From Actinokineospora xionganensis (lineage in GTDB: Bacteria > Actinomycetota > Actinomycetes > Mycobacteriales > Pseudonocardiaceae): a stretch of 64,000 nucleotides of DNA. A program made the position numbers and the translations under genes. Positions 27,350 to 36,121 of this stretch are shown piece by piece. The notes beneath the pieces were generated by a model that was not told the origin of the DNA, ran no database searches, and worked only from the letters and a program-made list of their open reading frames with translations. The DNA lies in the NCBI RefSeq assembly GCF_014323725.1, contig NZ_JABVED010000002.1, positions 124,001 through 188,000 of the forward strand, read 5' to 3'. The first letter of the stretch is position 1. Every line of letters begins with the position of its first letter.

Positions 27350-28338
27350 GACGGGTCCCCCAGACAGCCGGGCTGGTTGAGCGGGCCGAACGAGGGCGGC
27401 AGCAGCCCGCAGATGTAGTTGTCGAACCAGCGGCCGTTGCCGATCGCGTTGTTGAACTGCCTCGCGAACGGGCCGAACTTCTTGATGCCCTCGGCGAGGG
27501 AGTCCTGGTTGCGCTGCAGCATCGAGGTGAGCTGGTCGAGGCTCTGCAGCACCGGGCCGAGCTGCGCGTTGTTGTCGGCGACGAGGCCCTGCAGCTCCTG
27601 CGAGAGCGTCTTGGTGCCGGTCAGCAGCGCGCTGATGGCCTTCTTGCGGCTGTTCAGCTCACCGAGCAGCAGGTTGCCGTCGGAGAGCAGCTTGGCCACC
27701 TCGGCGTCGCGGTCGGCGAGGGTCTGGCTGATCTTGCGGGTGTTGCTCAGCAGGGTCGCCAGCTCCTGGTCACGCGAGGAGATCGTGCGCGAGAGGGACT
27801 GCAGGCCGTTGAGCGCGCCCTTCACCTCGTCCGGGGTGTCGGCGAAGGTCTCCGAGATCACCTCGAAGCTCTTGGCGAGCTGCACGGTGTCGACCTCGTT
27901 GACCGTCTCGGCCAGGCCGCGGAAGGCTTCGAGAACGTCGTAGGGGGCCATCGTCCGGTCGCGCGGGATGCGCACGTCCGGGTTGAGGACCTCGGCGCCG
28001 TCGGGCTCCAGCGACAGGTACTTCTGCCCGAGCAGGGTCTTGATCTTGATCTCGGCTCGGGTGCGGTCGCCGATCCAGGCGTCCTTGATCTTGAAGGTGA
28101 CCAGGACCTTGTCGCCGTCGAGCTCCACATCGGACACCTTGCCGACCTTGATGCCCGCGATGCGGACCTCGTCGTCGGCCTGGATGCCGGACGCCTCACT
28201 GAACTCGGCGCTGTAGCTGGTGCCGCCGCCGATGACCGGCAGGTCGTCGGAGTTGACCGCGGCGACCAGCGCGAGCGCGATCACCAGGATGCTGACGATG
28301 CCGATCGGGATCGGGTTGCGTGACCGGAAAGGCTTCAT
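27346..28338 (-). CDS. mceC: MCE family protein MceC
   Basis: A 330-residue Mce subunit. Start chosen at 28336-28338 because it overlaps the mceB stop as ATGA; an alternative ATG three codons upstream is possible. Transmembrane helix IGIVSILVIALALVAAV, MCE domain with GIQADDEVRIAGIKVGKV and LLGQKYLSLEP, then a helical region ending at NGRWFDNYICGLLPP. Confidence 0.88.
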   Translation of the reverse strand: MKPFRSRNPIPIGIVSILVIALALVAAVNSDDLPVIGGGTSYSAEFSEASGIQADDEVRIAGIKVGKVSDVELDGDKVLVTFKIKDAWIGDRTRAEIKIKTLLGQKYLSLEPDGAEVLNPDVRIPRDRTMAPYDVLEAFRGLAETVNEVDTVQLAKSFEVISETFADTPDEVKGALNGLQSLSRTISSRDQELATLLSNTRKISQTLADRDAEVAKLLSDGNLLLGELNSRKKAISALLTGTKTLSQELQGLVADNNAQLGPVLQSLDQLTSMLQRNQDSLAEGIKKFGPFARQFNNAIGNGRWFDNYICGLLPPSFGPLNQPGCLGDPS

Positions 28339-29369
28339 GACACGCACCTTTCCTGGGTCGCGGGCAGCGGCGTGATGTTGATCGGGTGGGTGATCAGACC
28401 GGGCACACTGACCTCACCGGAGCCCTCGCACAGGAAGAAGTTGAACCACGAGCCGTAGCTCACGGTGCGGGTCAGGGTGCTGAGCTTGGTCGGCATGAAC
28501 TGGATGAAGTGCTCGACCGTCTTCTCGTTGTCGTTGAGGTTCTTCGTCAGCGTGCCCAGCGCCGCGATGTCCTGCTTGAGGGGCTCGCGGGCCTCCTGCA
28601 GCAGACCCGTGGTCGTGGTGGCCAGGCCGCCGATCGCCTCGATGGCGTCGCCGATGGGCTCACGGTCCTCGGCCAGGCCGCTGACCAGTTGCTGCATCTG
28701 CACGATGAGCTGGGAGAGCTGCTCGCCGCGGCTGTTGACCGTGCCGAGCACGCCGTTGAGGTTCGTGATCACCTCGCCGATCACCGCGTCCTTGTTGGCG
28801 ATCGTGGTGGTCAGCGACGCCGTGTGGGCCAGCAGGTTCTCCACCGTGCCGCCCTCGCCCTGCAGGACCGTGATGATCTCGTAGGACAGCTTGTTGACGT
28901 CGTCGGGCGAGAGCGCCTGGAACAGCGGCTTGAAGCCGTTGAACAGCTCGGTGAGGTCGAGCGCCGGGCGGGTCCGCTCCAGCGGGATCGACTCACCGGG
29001 GTCGAGCACCGAGTTCGGGTCGTAGCCCGCGCCCTGGGTCAGTGAGATGTAGCGCTGGCCGACCAGGTTGCGGAACTTGATCTGCGCCATCACCGACTCG
29101 GGCAGCTTGCGGTCGGCGGCGACGGAGAACTTGACCTCGGCCTGGTTGCGGTCGGCGATCGAGACCTCCTCGACCTGTCCGACCCGCACCCCGGCGATCC
29201 GCACGTCGTCGCCGGGAAGCAGCAGCGTCGCGTCGGAGAACCGTGCCGAGTAGGAGTTCGTCGAGCTCAGATTCGTGTTGGCGATGCTGATCGCGAGCAC
29301 GCCCGTCGCGGCGATGGTGATCGCCATGAACAGCGCGAGCTTGATCAGCGGAGCGGCCATTCCCCTCAT
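28335..29369 (-). CDS. mceB: MCE family protein MceB
   Basis: A 344-residue Mce subunit. Start chosen at 29367-29369, which overlaps the mceA stop by four bases (ATGA); a second ATG lies three codons later. Transmembrane helix LIKLALFMAITIAATGVLAI, MCE domain with LLPGDDVRIAGVRVGQVEE and LVGQRYISLTQG, helical region, and SYGSWFNFFLCEG near the C-terminus, a pattern shared with MceC. Confidence 0.88.
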   Translation of the reverse strand: MRGMAAPLIKLALFMAITIAATGVLAISIANTNLSSTNSYSARFSDATLLLPGDDVRIAGVRVGQVEEVSIADRNQAEVKFSVAADRKLPESVMAQIKFRNLVGQRYISLTQGAGYDPNSVLDPGESIPLERTRPALDLTELFNGFKPLFQALSPDDVNKLSYEIITVLQGEGGTVENLLAHTASLTTTIANKDAVIGEVITNLNGVLGTVNSRGEQLSQLIVQMQQLVSGLAEDREPIGDAIEAIGGLATTTTGLLQEAREPLKQDIAALGTLTKNLNDNEKTVEHFIQFMPTKLSTLTRTVSYGSWFNFFLCEGSGEVSVPGLITHPINITPLPATQERCVS

Positions 29370-30715
29370 TCGAACCTCACCTCCGCGCCGCGGAAGGCCG
29401 GGCCGAGCAGCAGCGTGCTCCACCTCGGGACCTGGTCGGGTTCGACGCCCATTCCGGGCGCGAGCAACTGCGACACGAAGGCGATCTCCCCGGGAGAGTT
29501 GGGCAGGCCGAGACCTTCGCCGCCCGCCGCGTTCGGCGACGTGTACTGCGTCGTGTTCGCGGGCGGCAGCAGGCCGTCCGACGACGAGCGGGCAGGCGCC
29601 GGGAAGCTTGACCCGTCCTTGAGCGGGCCGTCCGGCGGCGCCTGCGGGAACGGGTTCGGGAACTGGGTGAAGTCGTAGCAGCGCGGACCGCGGTCTTCCT
29701 CGTAGCGCGGCTCGTCGACACCGGGCTTGTAGGCGCCGCGGTTGACCGTCACCTCGATGTTGGCGTGCAGACCGGGCTTGTTGGTGCCCTTGCCGAGGGT
29801 CGTGTCGACCTGTTTGACGGCCTCGGTCATCAGCTGGAGCAGGCACGGGTACTCCGGGGAGTACCGGGCCAGGACCTCCAGCGTGGGCCGGGAGCTATCG
29901 GCGAGCTGGATCATGTTCGGGCCGTTGGCCCGCAGGAACGACTCCAGGTCACGCGAAGCGGTGGTCGCGGTGGCGAACAGCGCGTCGAGGTTGGCCCGCT
30001 GCTCGGCGACGGTCTTCGACGTCACCGTCAGGTCGGTCAGCGCCTGGACCAGGTCCGGCGTGACATCGCCGTAGGTCTCGCTGACCGAGGCCAGCAGCCG
30101 CAGGTCCTCGCGCAGCTTGGGCAGGTGCGGGTTGAGCTCGCCGACGAACTCGCCGAGGTCGGCCAGCGACTTGCCGAGGTCGTCGCCGCGGCCCTGCAGT
30201 GCGGTCGAGATCGCGGTGAGCGTGCTCGACAGCTTCTGCGGCTGCACCGCCTGCAGCACCGGCAGCAGGCTCTCGAACGCCTGCTCCAACTCGACCGCGC
30301 GGATCGAGCGGTCCTGCTTGATGGTGTCGCCCGCGCGCAGCGCCTGCTCGTCGATCTCCTCGGGGATCTGCAGCGAGACGTAGCGCTCACCGAACAGCGT
30401 CTTCGGCAGGAACCGCGCCGAGACGTTGCGCGGGATGACGTCGATCATCTCCGGGTTGATCGCGAGGTCGAGCGTGGCGCCCTCGGCGGTCGGCGTGATC
30501 TTGCGGACCTCGCCGACGATCAGGCCGCGGACCTTCACATCCGAGTGCACCGCGAGTTGGTTGCCGACCTTGTCCGTGGTCAGCGAGACCTTCGCGACGG
30601 GCGTGAACGCCTTGTTGTACATCGCGATGCTCAGCGACACGAGCGCCGCGATCACCACGATGAAGCCCAGACCCAGCAGCCTGCGCTTGATCACCTTTCC
30701 GATCTCGGCGCTCAT
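29366..30715 (-). CDS. mceA: MCE family protein MceA
   Basis: A 449-residue Mce subunit, first of the six. It starts MSAEIGKVIKRRLLGLGFIV (30713-30715), overlapping yrbEB by ATGA, with a transmembrane anchor and MCE domain (NQLAVHSDVKVRGLIVGEVR, LFGERYVSLQIP). A long helical region and a Pro-rich C-terminus follow (NPFPQAPPDG). MceA to MceF are thought to assemble a hydrophobic conduit for lipids between membrane and outer envelope. Confidence 0.88.
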   Translation of the reverse strand: MSAEIGKVIKRRLLGLGFIVVIAALVSLSIAMYNKAFTPVAKVSLTTDKVGNQLAVHSDVKVRGLIVGEVRKITPTAEGATLDLAINPEMIDVIPRNVSARFLPKTLFGERYVSLQIPEEIDEQALRAGDTIKQDRSIRAVELEQAFESLLPVLQAVQPQKLSSTLTAISTALQGRGDDLGKSLADLGEFVGELNPHLPKLREDLRLLASVSETYGDVTPDLVQALTDLTVTSKTVAEQRANLDALFATATTASRDLESFLRANGPNMIQLADSSRPTLEVLARYSPEYPCLLQLMTEAVKQVDTTLGKGTNKPGLHANIEVTVNRGAYKPGVDEPRYEEDRGPRCYDFTQFPNPFPQAPPDGPLKDGSSFPAPARSSSDGLLPPANTTQYTSPNAAGGEGLGLPNSPGEIAFVSQLLAPGMGVEPDQVPRWSTLLLGPAFRGAEVRFE

Positions 30716-31551
30716 CCCGCAATCCTCACCGTCGTCGTCGTGCCCCAGATCGCGAAGCCGATGAAGAAGTTCACCAGCGCGACCGTGACGATCGTGGTCC
30801 GCACCGCGCGGCCCACGGCCACGCCGACGCCCGCGGGGCCGCCGCTGGCGTTGTAGCCGTAGTAGCAGTGCGTCAGGATGATGATGACCGCGAAGATCAG
30901 CACCTTGCCGAACGACCAGAACACGTCCTCCGGTGGGAGGAACAGGTTGAAGTAGTGGTCGTACGTGCCCGCGGATTGGCCGTAGAAGTACACGGTGATC
31001 GTTCTCGAAGCCAGGTACGAGGACAGCAACCCGATGATGTAGAGCGGGATGACCGCGATGAAGCCCGCGATGATCCGGGTGGTCACCAGGAACGGCAGGC
31101 TGGGCACCGCCATGACCTCGAGCGCGTCGATCTCCTCGGAGATCCGCATGGCGCCGAGCTGGGCGGTGAAGCCGGAGCCGACCGTTGCCGACAGCGCCAG
31201 GCCGGCCACCAGTGGCGCGACCTCGCGGGTGTTGATGTAGGCCGACGCGAACCCGGAGAAGGCGGCCGTGCCGATCTGGTCGAGCGCGGCGTAGCCCTGC
31301 AGGCCGACGACGATGCCGGTGAACACGGTCAGACCGACCATGACGCCGATGGTGCCGCCGATGACCGCGAGCGCGCCGCTGCCGAAGCTGACCTCGGCGA
31401 GCAGGCGCATCGTCTCGCGCATGTAGCGGCGCAGGGCGCGCGGAATCCAGGCGAGCGCGCGGATGTAGAACGAGAGCTGGTCGCCGAGGTCGTCGAGTGT
31501 CCGCAACGGACGGTCGACGACCTTCTTGGCGGTCTCTGTCACCGAGGCCAT
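30712..31551 (-). CDS. yrbEB: ABC transporter permease of the Mce system, YrbE-B type
   Basis: A 279-residue MlaE/YrbE-family permease with five to six membrane segments. Conserved family stretches include GFTAQLGAMRISEEIDALEV, YINTREVAPLVAGLALSA and ILTHCYYGYNASGGPAGVG. It pairs with YrbE-A as the membrane channel driven by the Mkl ATPase. Three bases separate it from yrbEA and it overlaps mceA by four. Confidence 0.9.
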   Translation of the reverse strand: MASVTETAKKVVDRPLRTLDDLGDQLSFYIRALAWIPRALRRYMRETMRLLAEVSFGSGALAVIGGTIGVMVGLTVFTGIVVGLQGYAALDQIGTAAFSGFASAYINTREVAPLVAGLALSATVGSGFTAQLGAMRISEEIDALEVMAVPSLPFLVTTRIIAGFIAVIPLYIIGLLSSYLASRTITVYFYGQSAGTYDHYFNLFLPPEDVFWSFGKVLIFAVIIILTHCYYGYNASGGPAGVGVAVGRAVRTTIVTVALVNFFIGFAIWGTTTTVRIAG

Positions 31552-31554
31552 GGG

Positions 31555-32349
31555 TCAGCTCCCCTTCGCCGGGACGACCGTGAGGTACACCGCGGTCAGC
31601 ACGAAGTTGACGAAGAACAGCAGCAGGAAGGTGATGACGACGGACTGGTTCACCGCGTCGCCGACCCCCTTCGGGCCGCCCTTGGGGTTGAGGCCGCGGT
31701 AGCTGGCCACGACACCGGCGATGAAGCCGAAGATCAGCGCCTTGAGCTCGCTGATCCACAGGTCGGGCAGCTGGGCCAGGGCCGAGAAGCTGGCCAGGTA
31801 GGCACCTGGCGTTCCGCCCTGCAGCACGACGTTGAAGAAGTAGCCGCCCATCACGCCGACGACACTGACCAGGCCGTTGAGCAGCACCGCCACCAACATG
31901 CAGGCCAGCACCCGGGGCACGACGAGGCGCTGGATCGGCGAGACGCCGAGCACCTCCATCGCGTCGATCTCCTCGCGGATGGTGCGTGAGCCGATGTCGG
32001 CGCACACCGCGCTGCCGCCCGCGCCCGCGACCAGCAGCGCGGTGACCAGTGGCGCGGCCTGCTGGATGATCGCGAGCACGCTGGCGGCGCCGGTGAACGA
32101 CTGCGCGCCGAGCTGCACGATCAGGGTGCCCAGCTGCAGGGCCACGATCGCGCCGAACGGGATCGCGACGAGCGCGGTCGGCAGGATCGTCACGCTGGCG
32201 ATGAACCAGCACTGCTGGATGAACTCGCGGGTCTGGAACGGCCGCCGGAAGACGTTGACGACGACGTCGAGCCCGAGCGCGAACAGCCTGCCGGTCTCGC
32301 GGAGCGCACCGGCACCGGGGAAGTTCGCGGGAGCGGTGCGCGTGGTCAT
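31555..32349 (-). CDS. yrbEA: ABC transporter permease of the Mce system, YrbE-A type
   Basis: A 264-residue MlaE/YrbE-family permease. Conserved features are GGSAVCADIGSRTIREEIDA and MEVLGVSPIQRLVVPRVLA, plus several hydrophobic helices, and a C-terminal NPKGGPKGVGDAVN. The ATG overlaps the mkl stop as ATGA, so ATPase, permeases and Mce proteins are translated from one message. Confidence 0.9.
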   Translation of the reverse strand: MTTRTAPANFPGAGALRETGRLFALGLDVVVNVFRRPFQTREFIQQCWFIASVTILPTALVAIPFGAIVALQLGTLIVQLGAQSFTGAASVLAIIQQAAPLVTALLVAGAGGSAVCADIGSRTIREEIDAMEVLGVSPIQRLVVPRVLACMLVAVLLNGLVSVVGVMGGYFFNVVLQGGTPGAYLASFSALAQLPDLWISELKALIFGFIAGVVASYRGLNPKGGPKGVGDAVNQSVVITFLLLFFVNFVLTAVYLTVVPAKGS

Positions 32350-33545
32350 GAAGCGCCGCCCGGGGGCTTCCAGGTGGTGTCCGGCAGGCGGGCGACCTGG
32401 GGATCGGACAGATCCCCCTGGAAGCCGCGCGGCGGGTCCTCCACCGGTCGCGGCCTCGGCGACGGCTGCACGGGTGCCATCTGCTGCGTCGGTTGGTCGA
32501 GCCGCGGCCGCGACTGGGCGGCGGCCGGGACCATGTGCGAGTGCACGCCGTAGCGAGCGCGCTCCTCGTCGGTCAGCGACTCGATGATGCCTTCCTGGGC
32601 GGCGTGCGGCAGCGTGTTAAGGATCCGCATGACGCGGTCCTTGCGGCGGCGCACACCGGCCCGCTCGGGCATGCCCGGGGTCGGCTCGATCTGCGGGACG
32701 ACACCACGCACGTCCTCTTCGGAGGAGCCGTCGGAGTGACCGGCGTCGGCGTGAGCCTGCTCGCGGGCCATCTGCGCGGCGTCCTTCTCCTCGGACATGC
32801 CGATCGGACCGAGGCGGCGGCCGTTGAGAAACTGCTCCACGACCGGCTCGTCGCTGGTCAGCAGCACCTCGCGGGGGCCGAACATGACCAGTTCCTTGCG
32901 GAAAAGCATGCCCAGGTTGTCCGGCACCGTGCGCGCGAGGTTGATGTTGTGGGTGACGATCAGGATCGTCGCGTCGATCTGCGCGTTCAGGTCGATGAGC
33001 AGCTGCGAGAGGTACGCCGTGCGAACGGGGTCGAGACCGGAGTCCGGCTCGTCGCACAGGATGATCTCGGGGTCGAGCACCAGGGCGCGAGCCAGACCCG
33101 CGCGCTTGCGCATGCCGCCGGAGATCTCGCCTGGAAGCTTCTTCTCCGCGCCCTGCAGGCCCGTGAGCTCGAGCTTCTCGAAGACGATGCGCTTGATCTC
33201 GGCCTCGGACTTCTTCGTGTGCTCACGCAGCGGGAACGCCACATTGTCGAAGAGGTTCATCGAGCCGAAGAGCGCGCCGTCCTGGAACAGGACGCCGAAC
33301 AGCTTGCGGGTCTCGTAGAGCTTGGCCTCGCTGCAGGTGACGATGTCGACGCCATTGATCACGCACTTGCCACGGTCGGGCTTGAGCAGACCGATCATGG
33401 ACTTGAGGAAGACGGACTTGCCGGTGCCCGAGGGCCCGAGCATGACCGACACTTCACCCGGCGGCAGGGTCAACGTGACATCCCGCCAGATGGCCTGCTT
33501 ACCGAAGGACTTCGTCAGACCCTCGATGACCACCTCGGCGCCCAT
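32346..33545 (-). CDS. mkl: Mce transport ATPase Mkl/MceG
   Basis: The ABC ATPase that energises Mce lipid import; 399 residues. Walker A GPSGTGKS (37-44), signature ISGGMRKRAG, Walker B ILCDEPDSGLD and the H-loop VTHN are intact. About 120 extra C-terminal residues (HADAGHSDGSSEEDVRG and onward, Pro-rich) exceed the basic ATPase domain, as in mycobacterial Mkl. In mycobacteria mkl also lies between rplL and rpoB, but the mce operons are elsewhere; here they are joined. First gene of the operon, with about 160 non-coding bases upstream for its promoter. Confidence 0.92.
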   Translation of the reverse strand: MGAEVVIEGLTKSFGKQAIWRDVTLTLPPGEVSVMLGPSGTGKSVFLKSMIGLLKPDRGKCVINGVDIVTCSEAKLYETRKLFGVLFQDGALFGSMNLFDNVAFPLREHTKKSEAEIKRIVFEKLELTGLQGAEKKLPGEISGGMRKRAGLARALVLDPEIILCDEPDSGLDPVRTAYLSQLLIDLNAQIDATILIVTHNINLARTVPDNLGMLFRKELVMFGPREVLLTSDEPVVEQFLNGRRLGPIGMSEEKDAAQMAREQAHADAGHSDGSSEEDVRGVVPQIEPTPGMPERAGVRRRKDRVMRILNTLPHAAQEGIIESLTDEERARYGVHSHMVPAAAQSRPRLDQPTQQMAPVQPSPRPRPVEDPPRGFQGDLSDPQVARLPDTTWKPPGGAS

Positions 33546-33705
33546 CGAACCTCCCGACCTGTGGTTCTACCTGCCGCTTCGAGTGCGGACGGTGTCTTCC
33601 ATGCAACGACGGCGGGGCCTCCGGGTTACTGCCGAAGTTACCGCTGAGTTGGGAACGTACCTGGATGGCCCTTGTCACAGGAAATCGGGTATGAGCTAGA
33701 ACACA

Positions 33706-33741
33706 AAAGAGGCCCGGTACCAGTAGGTACCGGGCCTCTTT
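33706..33741 (-). terminator. terminator of rplJL
   Basis: A perfect 16-bp stem (AAAGAGGCCCGGTACC and its complement) with loop AGTA, starting 15 bases beyond the rplL stop. The minus-strand tail continues TTGTGTTC. It separates rplJL from the mkl/mce operon, so the latter needs its own promoter between 33546 and 33705. Confidence 0.92.
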
Positions 33742-33756
33742 AGAGTGAAGTGAGAA

Positions 33757-34143
33757 CTACTTCACGGAGATCTTGGCGCCAGCGGCTTCCAGCTTCTCCT
33801 TGGCGGCCTCGGCGGCCTCCTTGTTGACCTTCTCCAGGATCGCCTTCGGAGCGGCCTCGACCAGCTCCTTGGCCTCCTTCAGGCCCAGGCCCGAGACGAC
33901 CTCACGGACGACCTTGATGACCTGGATCTTCTTGTCACCGGCCGACTCGAGGACGACGTCGAACTCGTCCTGCTCCTCAGCGGCCTCGGCCGGAGCAGCG
34001 GCGCCACCGGCAGCGGCGACGGCGACGGGGGCAGCGGCGGTGACCTCGAAGGTCTCCTCGAACTGCTTCACGAACGCGGAGAGCTCCAGCAGCGTCATTT
34101 CCTTGAACGCGTCGAGCAGCTCGTCAGTGCTGAGCTTCGCCAT
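33757..34143 (-). CDS. rplL: 50S ribosomal protein L7/L12
   Basis: A 128-residue stalk protein that recruits translation GTPases. [20 protein letters not shown] (start 34141-34143), an Ala-rich hinge, and the C-terminal domain [20 protein letters not shown] with [11 protein letters not shown] are canonical. A longer frame upstream would add non-family residues. Second gene of the rplJL unit, ending at a strong hairpin. Confidence 0.97.
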   Translation of the reverse strand: MAKLSTDELLDAFKEMTLLELSAFVKQFEETFEVTAAAPVAVAAAGGAAAPAEAAEEQDEFDVVLESAGDKKIQVIKVVREVVSGLGLKEAKELVEAAPKAILEKVNKEAAEAAKEKLEAAGAKISVK

Positions 34144-34208
34144 TTTGGCGGTTCCTTTCACTTGCACACCCGGTAGAACGGGCGCGGTGTATTTCCGGGT
34201 GGTTGTGT

Positions 34209-34784
34209 TCAGCTCTCGGCTGCGACAGCGTCCTCGGCGGGAGCCTCGGCGGCGGGGGCGGACTCGCCCTCGGCGGCCTTCTTCTCCTGCAGAGCAGCGG
34301 CCAGGCGGGCGACCTGCGACGCCGGGGCGTTGAACAGGCCAGCGGCCTTCGCCAGGTTGCCCTTCATCGCGCCCGCCAGCTTGGCGAGCAGCACCTCACG
34401 GGAGTCGAGGTCCGCGATCTTCGCGACCTCTTCCACCGTGAGCGGGCGGCCATCCATGTAGCCGCCCTTGATGACCAGACCCTTGTTTTCCTTCGCGAAA
34501 TCGCGCAGGGCCTTCGCCGCGTCGACCGGTTCGCCTTCGACGAAAGCGATGCCGGTCGGCCCGATGAAGAGGTTTTCAAGCCCCTCCACCCCAGCGTCAT
34601 CGGCTGCCCGCTTGACGAGGGTGTTCTTCGCGACGCGGTAGGTCGTGCCAGTGCCGAGAGCGCGACGCAGCTTCGTCAGCTGCGACACGGTGAGGCCCGT
34701 GTACTCGGTGACGACGGCAGCCGAGCTGTTGCGGAACTTGTCCGCGATCTCGGCGACTGCATTCACCTTGTCAGGCTTCGCCAT
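34209..34784 (-). CDS. rplJ: 50S ribosomal protein L10
   Basis: A 191-residue L10, base of the L7/L12 stalk. It starts [20 protein letters not shown] (34782-34784) after [22 protein letters not shown] and KNTLVKRA are conserved, and the C-terminal Ala/Glu-rich helix binds L7/L12. The long upstream frame is not part of L10. A leader with a terminator hairpin and a small overlapping reading frame precedes it. Confidence 0.96.
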   Translation of the reverse strand: MAKPDKVNAVAEIADKFRNSSAAVVTEYTGLTVSQLTKLRRALGTGTTYRVAKNTLVKRAADDAGVEGLENLFIGPTGIAFVEGEPVDAAKALRDFAKENKGLVIKGGYMDGRPLTVEEVAKIADLDSREVLLAKLAGAMKGNLAKAAGLFNAPASQVARLAAALQEKKAAEGESAPAAEAPAEDAVAAES

Positions 34785-34896
34785 GGTCGCCTCCTCTCGA
34801 TGTGCATTGGGTATTCGCCGGCATCGAGGGCCCCGGAAACGCAGAACGCCCCGGCGCAGTGGCACGGGGCGTAAAAAGCGCGCGAGCGCTTGACAC
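34771..34896 (-). CDS. putative 41-residue leader peptide overlapping rplJ
   Basis: A GTG at 34894-34896 is preceded by a perfect AGGAGG (34905-34910) at eight-base spacing, an ideal ribosome binding site. The frame reads [17 protein letters not shown] and onward for 41 codons, and its TGA (34771-34773) lies inside codons 4-5 of rplJ, so the two frames overlap. Its codons 2-6 coincide with an intrinsic terminator hairpin. Translation of this frame would melt the terminator and could couple to rplJ. The peptide matches no family I know, so I judge it a regulatory frame, not a functional protein. Confidence 0.5.
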   Translation of the reverse strand: MSSARALFTPRATAPGRSAFPGPSMPANTQCTSRGGDHGEA

Positions 34897-34910
34897 TTCC
34901 TCGTCCTCCT
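34846..34910 (-). promoter_or_regulatory. rplJL leader with intrinsic attenuator
   Basis: On the minus strand AAGCGC-TCGC-GCGCTT followed by TTT (stem 34876-34891, tail to 34873) is an intrinsic terminator within the rplJ leader. It is followed by a second hairpin (arms 34846-34853 and 34865-34872, ACGCCCCG type, 11-base loop). No minus-strand gene lies upstream, so the terminator can only act on the rplJL message itself. Ribosomal protein L10 leader control is established in other bacteria; the mechanism here is inferred. Confidence 0.6.
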
Positions 34911-35053
34911 GCGCGGGCCGCCCACATGACGCGGGACCTTCGGCTTCCTCGGCTTGCACCTCGGGAGCAACCAGCGGTCTTCGGTAGAACCAACGATGAG
35001 AGTACGTGGTGCTCTATGCGGTCTCCAAATCGGGTCCACGGCATGATGGTCGG

Positions 35054-35842
35054 GTGGCCGACGACGAAGAGCCCAAGGGACTGACCCCAGCGTCCGGTGA
35101 CCGGGGAAAGCAGCCCGACCAGACCCCTCCGTTCGTCCCGCCCGCGCCCCCGCCAGGGCAGGTGCCGGGTGTTCCACCGAGGCAGGTACCCACCGTGCCA
35201 CCGGGTCCGGTGCCGGACCAGCAGTGGCGCGAGTTCCAGGAGTTCCAGCGCTTCCAGGAGTTCCAGCGAAACTCGCCGCCAAAGCGGGGTAAGCCCACCT
35301 GGCTCCGCATCCTGCTCGGCAAATGGGTCCGCCGACTCGTCTTCCTGCTGGTGCTGGCGTTGGCGGCGATGTGGGCGTACCAGCACTACCTCGGCGGCCC
35401 GGACGAGGCGCTGCCCGCTTCTGAGACCGGGGGCGGCAAGACGGAGCGGACGGTGCTGTTCGCGTCCTCGCCCAAGGAGGCGGTGCGGGCGCTGTACGAC
35501 AACATCGCCCAGGACGTCCTACCGGACGCCTGCACCCGCTTCGAGACCGAGGCGGTGGCGCTTAAATTCGCGGACGCTTTCGGGGCGGCGGACTGCGAGG
35601 CGGCCGTGCACATGCTGAACAAGCAGGTCGGCGTGGCCAACGACTACGCGGAGCCCTCGTTCCCGGCTCCGGCGAAGATGCTGCCGAAGGCGGACGGGAC
35701 AGTCGTGATCAGCTCGTGCGAGATGGTGGTCCGGGACGGGCCCCGTCTTGGGGAATTCACCCTGCGCAAGATCCCGAACGCCCGGGGCGAGCAGTGGACG
35801 ATCTCCGGATTCGCTTCCGAGCCGACATGCCCTACCCCTTGA
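35054..35842 (+). CDS. membrane-anchored conserved hypothetical protein
   Basis: A 262-residue protein of unknown function on the opposite strand to the ribosomal genes. The GTG at 35054 gives [15 protein letters not shown] Pro-rich cytoplasmic part includes tandem [20 protein letters not shown] and the repeat [14 protein letters not shown]. One transmembrane helix (about 95-115, [16 protein letters not shown]) and an extracellular domain with four cysteines follow ([28 protein letters not shown]). The layout resembles small actinobacterial envelope proteins. It stands alone between rplJ and rplA. CATGAT at 35043-35048 could be the -10 box of a leaderless message. Confidence 0.75.
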   Translation: MADDEEPKGLTPASGDRGKQPDQTPPFVPPAPPPGQVPGVPPRQVPTVPPGPVPDQQWREFQEFQRFQEFQRNSPPKRGKPTWLRILLGKWVRRLVFLLVLALAAMWAYQHYLGGPDEALPASETGGGKTERTVLFASSPKEAVRALYDNIAQDVLPDACTRFETEAVALKFADAFGAADCEAAVHMLNKQVGVANDYAEPSFPAPAKMLPKADGTVVISSCEMVVRDGPRLGEFTLRKIPNARGEQWTISGFASEPTCPTP

Positions 35843-35885
35843 TCTGACTTGAGGCGGACGCGCGCGTTCGGGATCTGCCGGATCC

Positions 35886-35972
35886 ATGGTGTGGATCGTG
35901 TCCGTCACCGTGATCGTCGTGGCGCTCGTGCTGCTGGGTGTCTTGGACAAAACCAAGAAGCGTGCTGCTTGA
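35886..35972 (+). CDS. 28-residue single-helix membrane peptide
   Basis: ATG at 35886 opens a frame of MVWIVSVTVIVVALVLLGV followed by DKTKKRAA and TGA. It is one hydrophobic helix with a positive tail, as expected for a small membrane peptide inserted with its C-terminus in the cytoplasm. It follows the hypothetical gene by 43 bases on the same strand. No strong ribosome binding site is visible. Possibly real, but too short for certainty. Confidence 0.4.
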   Translation: MVWIVSVTVIVVALVLLGVLDKTKKRAA

Positions 35973-36074
35973 AGTTTGGCGCGCGGGTGCCTGAATGGGT
36001 GGTTCGCCTTTGAGTGTGGAGATCAGGCATGGGCAGTCCGACTGGTTGCGCCGGTCGCACCCAGCCCCCAGCAA

Positions 36075-36106
36075 CAAGAAAGGCCCCGCCGAGGCGGGGC
36101 CTTTCT
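36075..36106 (-). terminator. terminator of rplKA
   Basis: A stem of 13-14 bp (AAGAAAGGCCCCGCC and its complement) starts 15 bases beyond the rplA stop, with minus-strand tail GTTGC after the CTTTCTT arm. The symmetrical A/T flanks make it usable by both strands. Confidence 0.85.
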
Positions 36107-36121
36107 TCGTGTCGCTGACGC

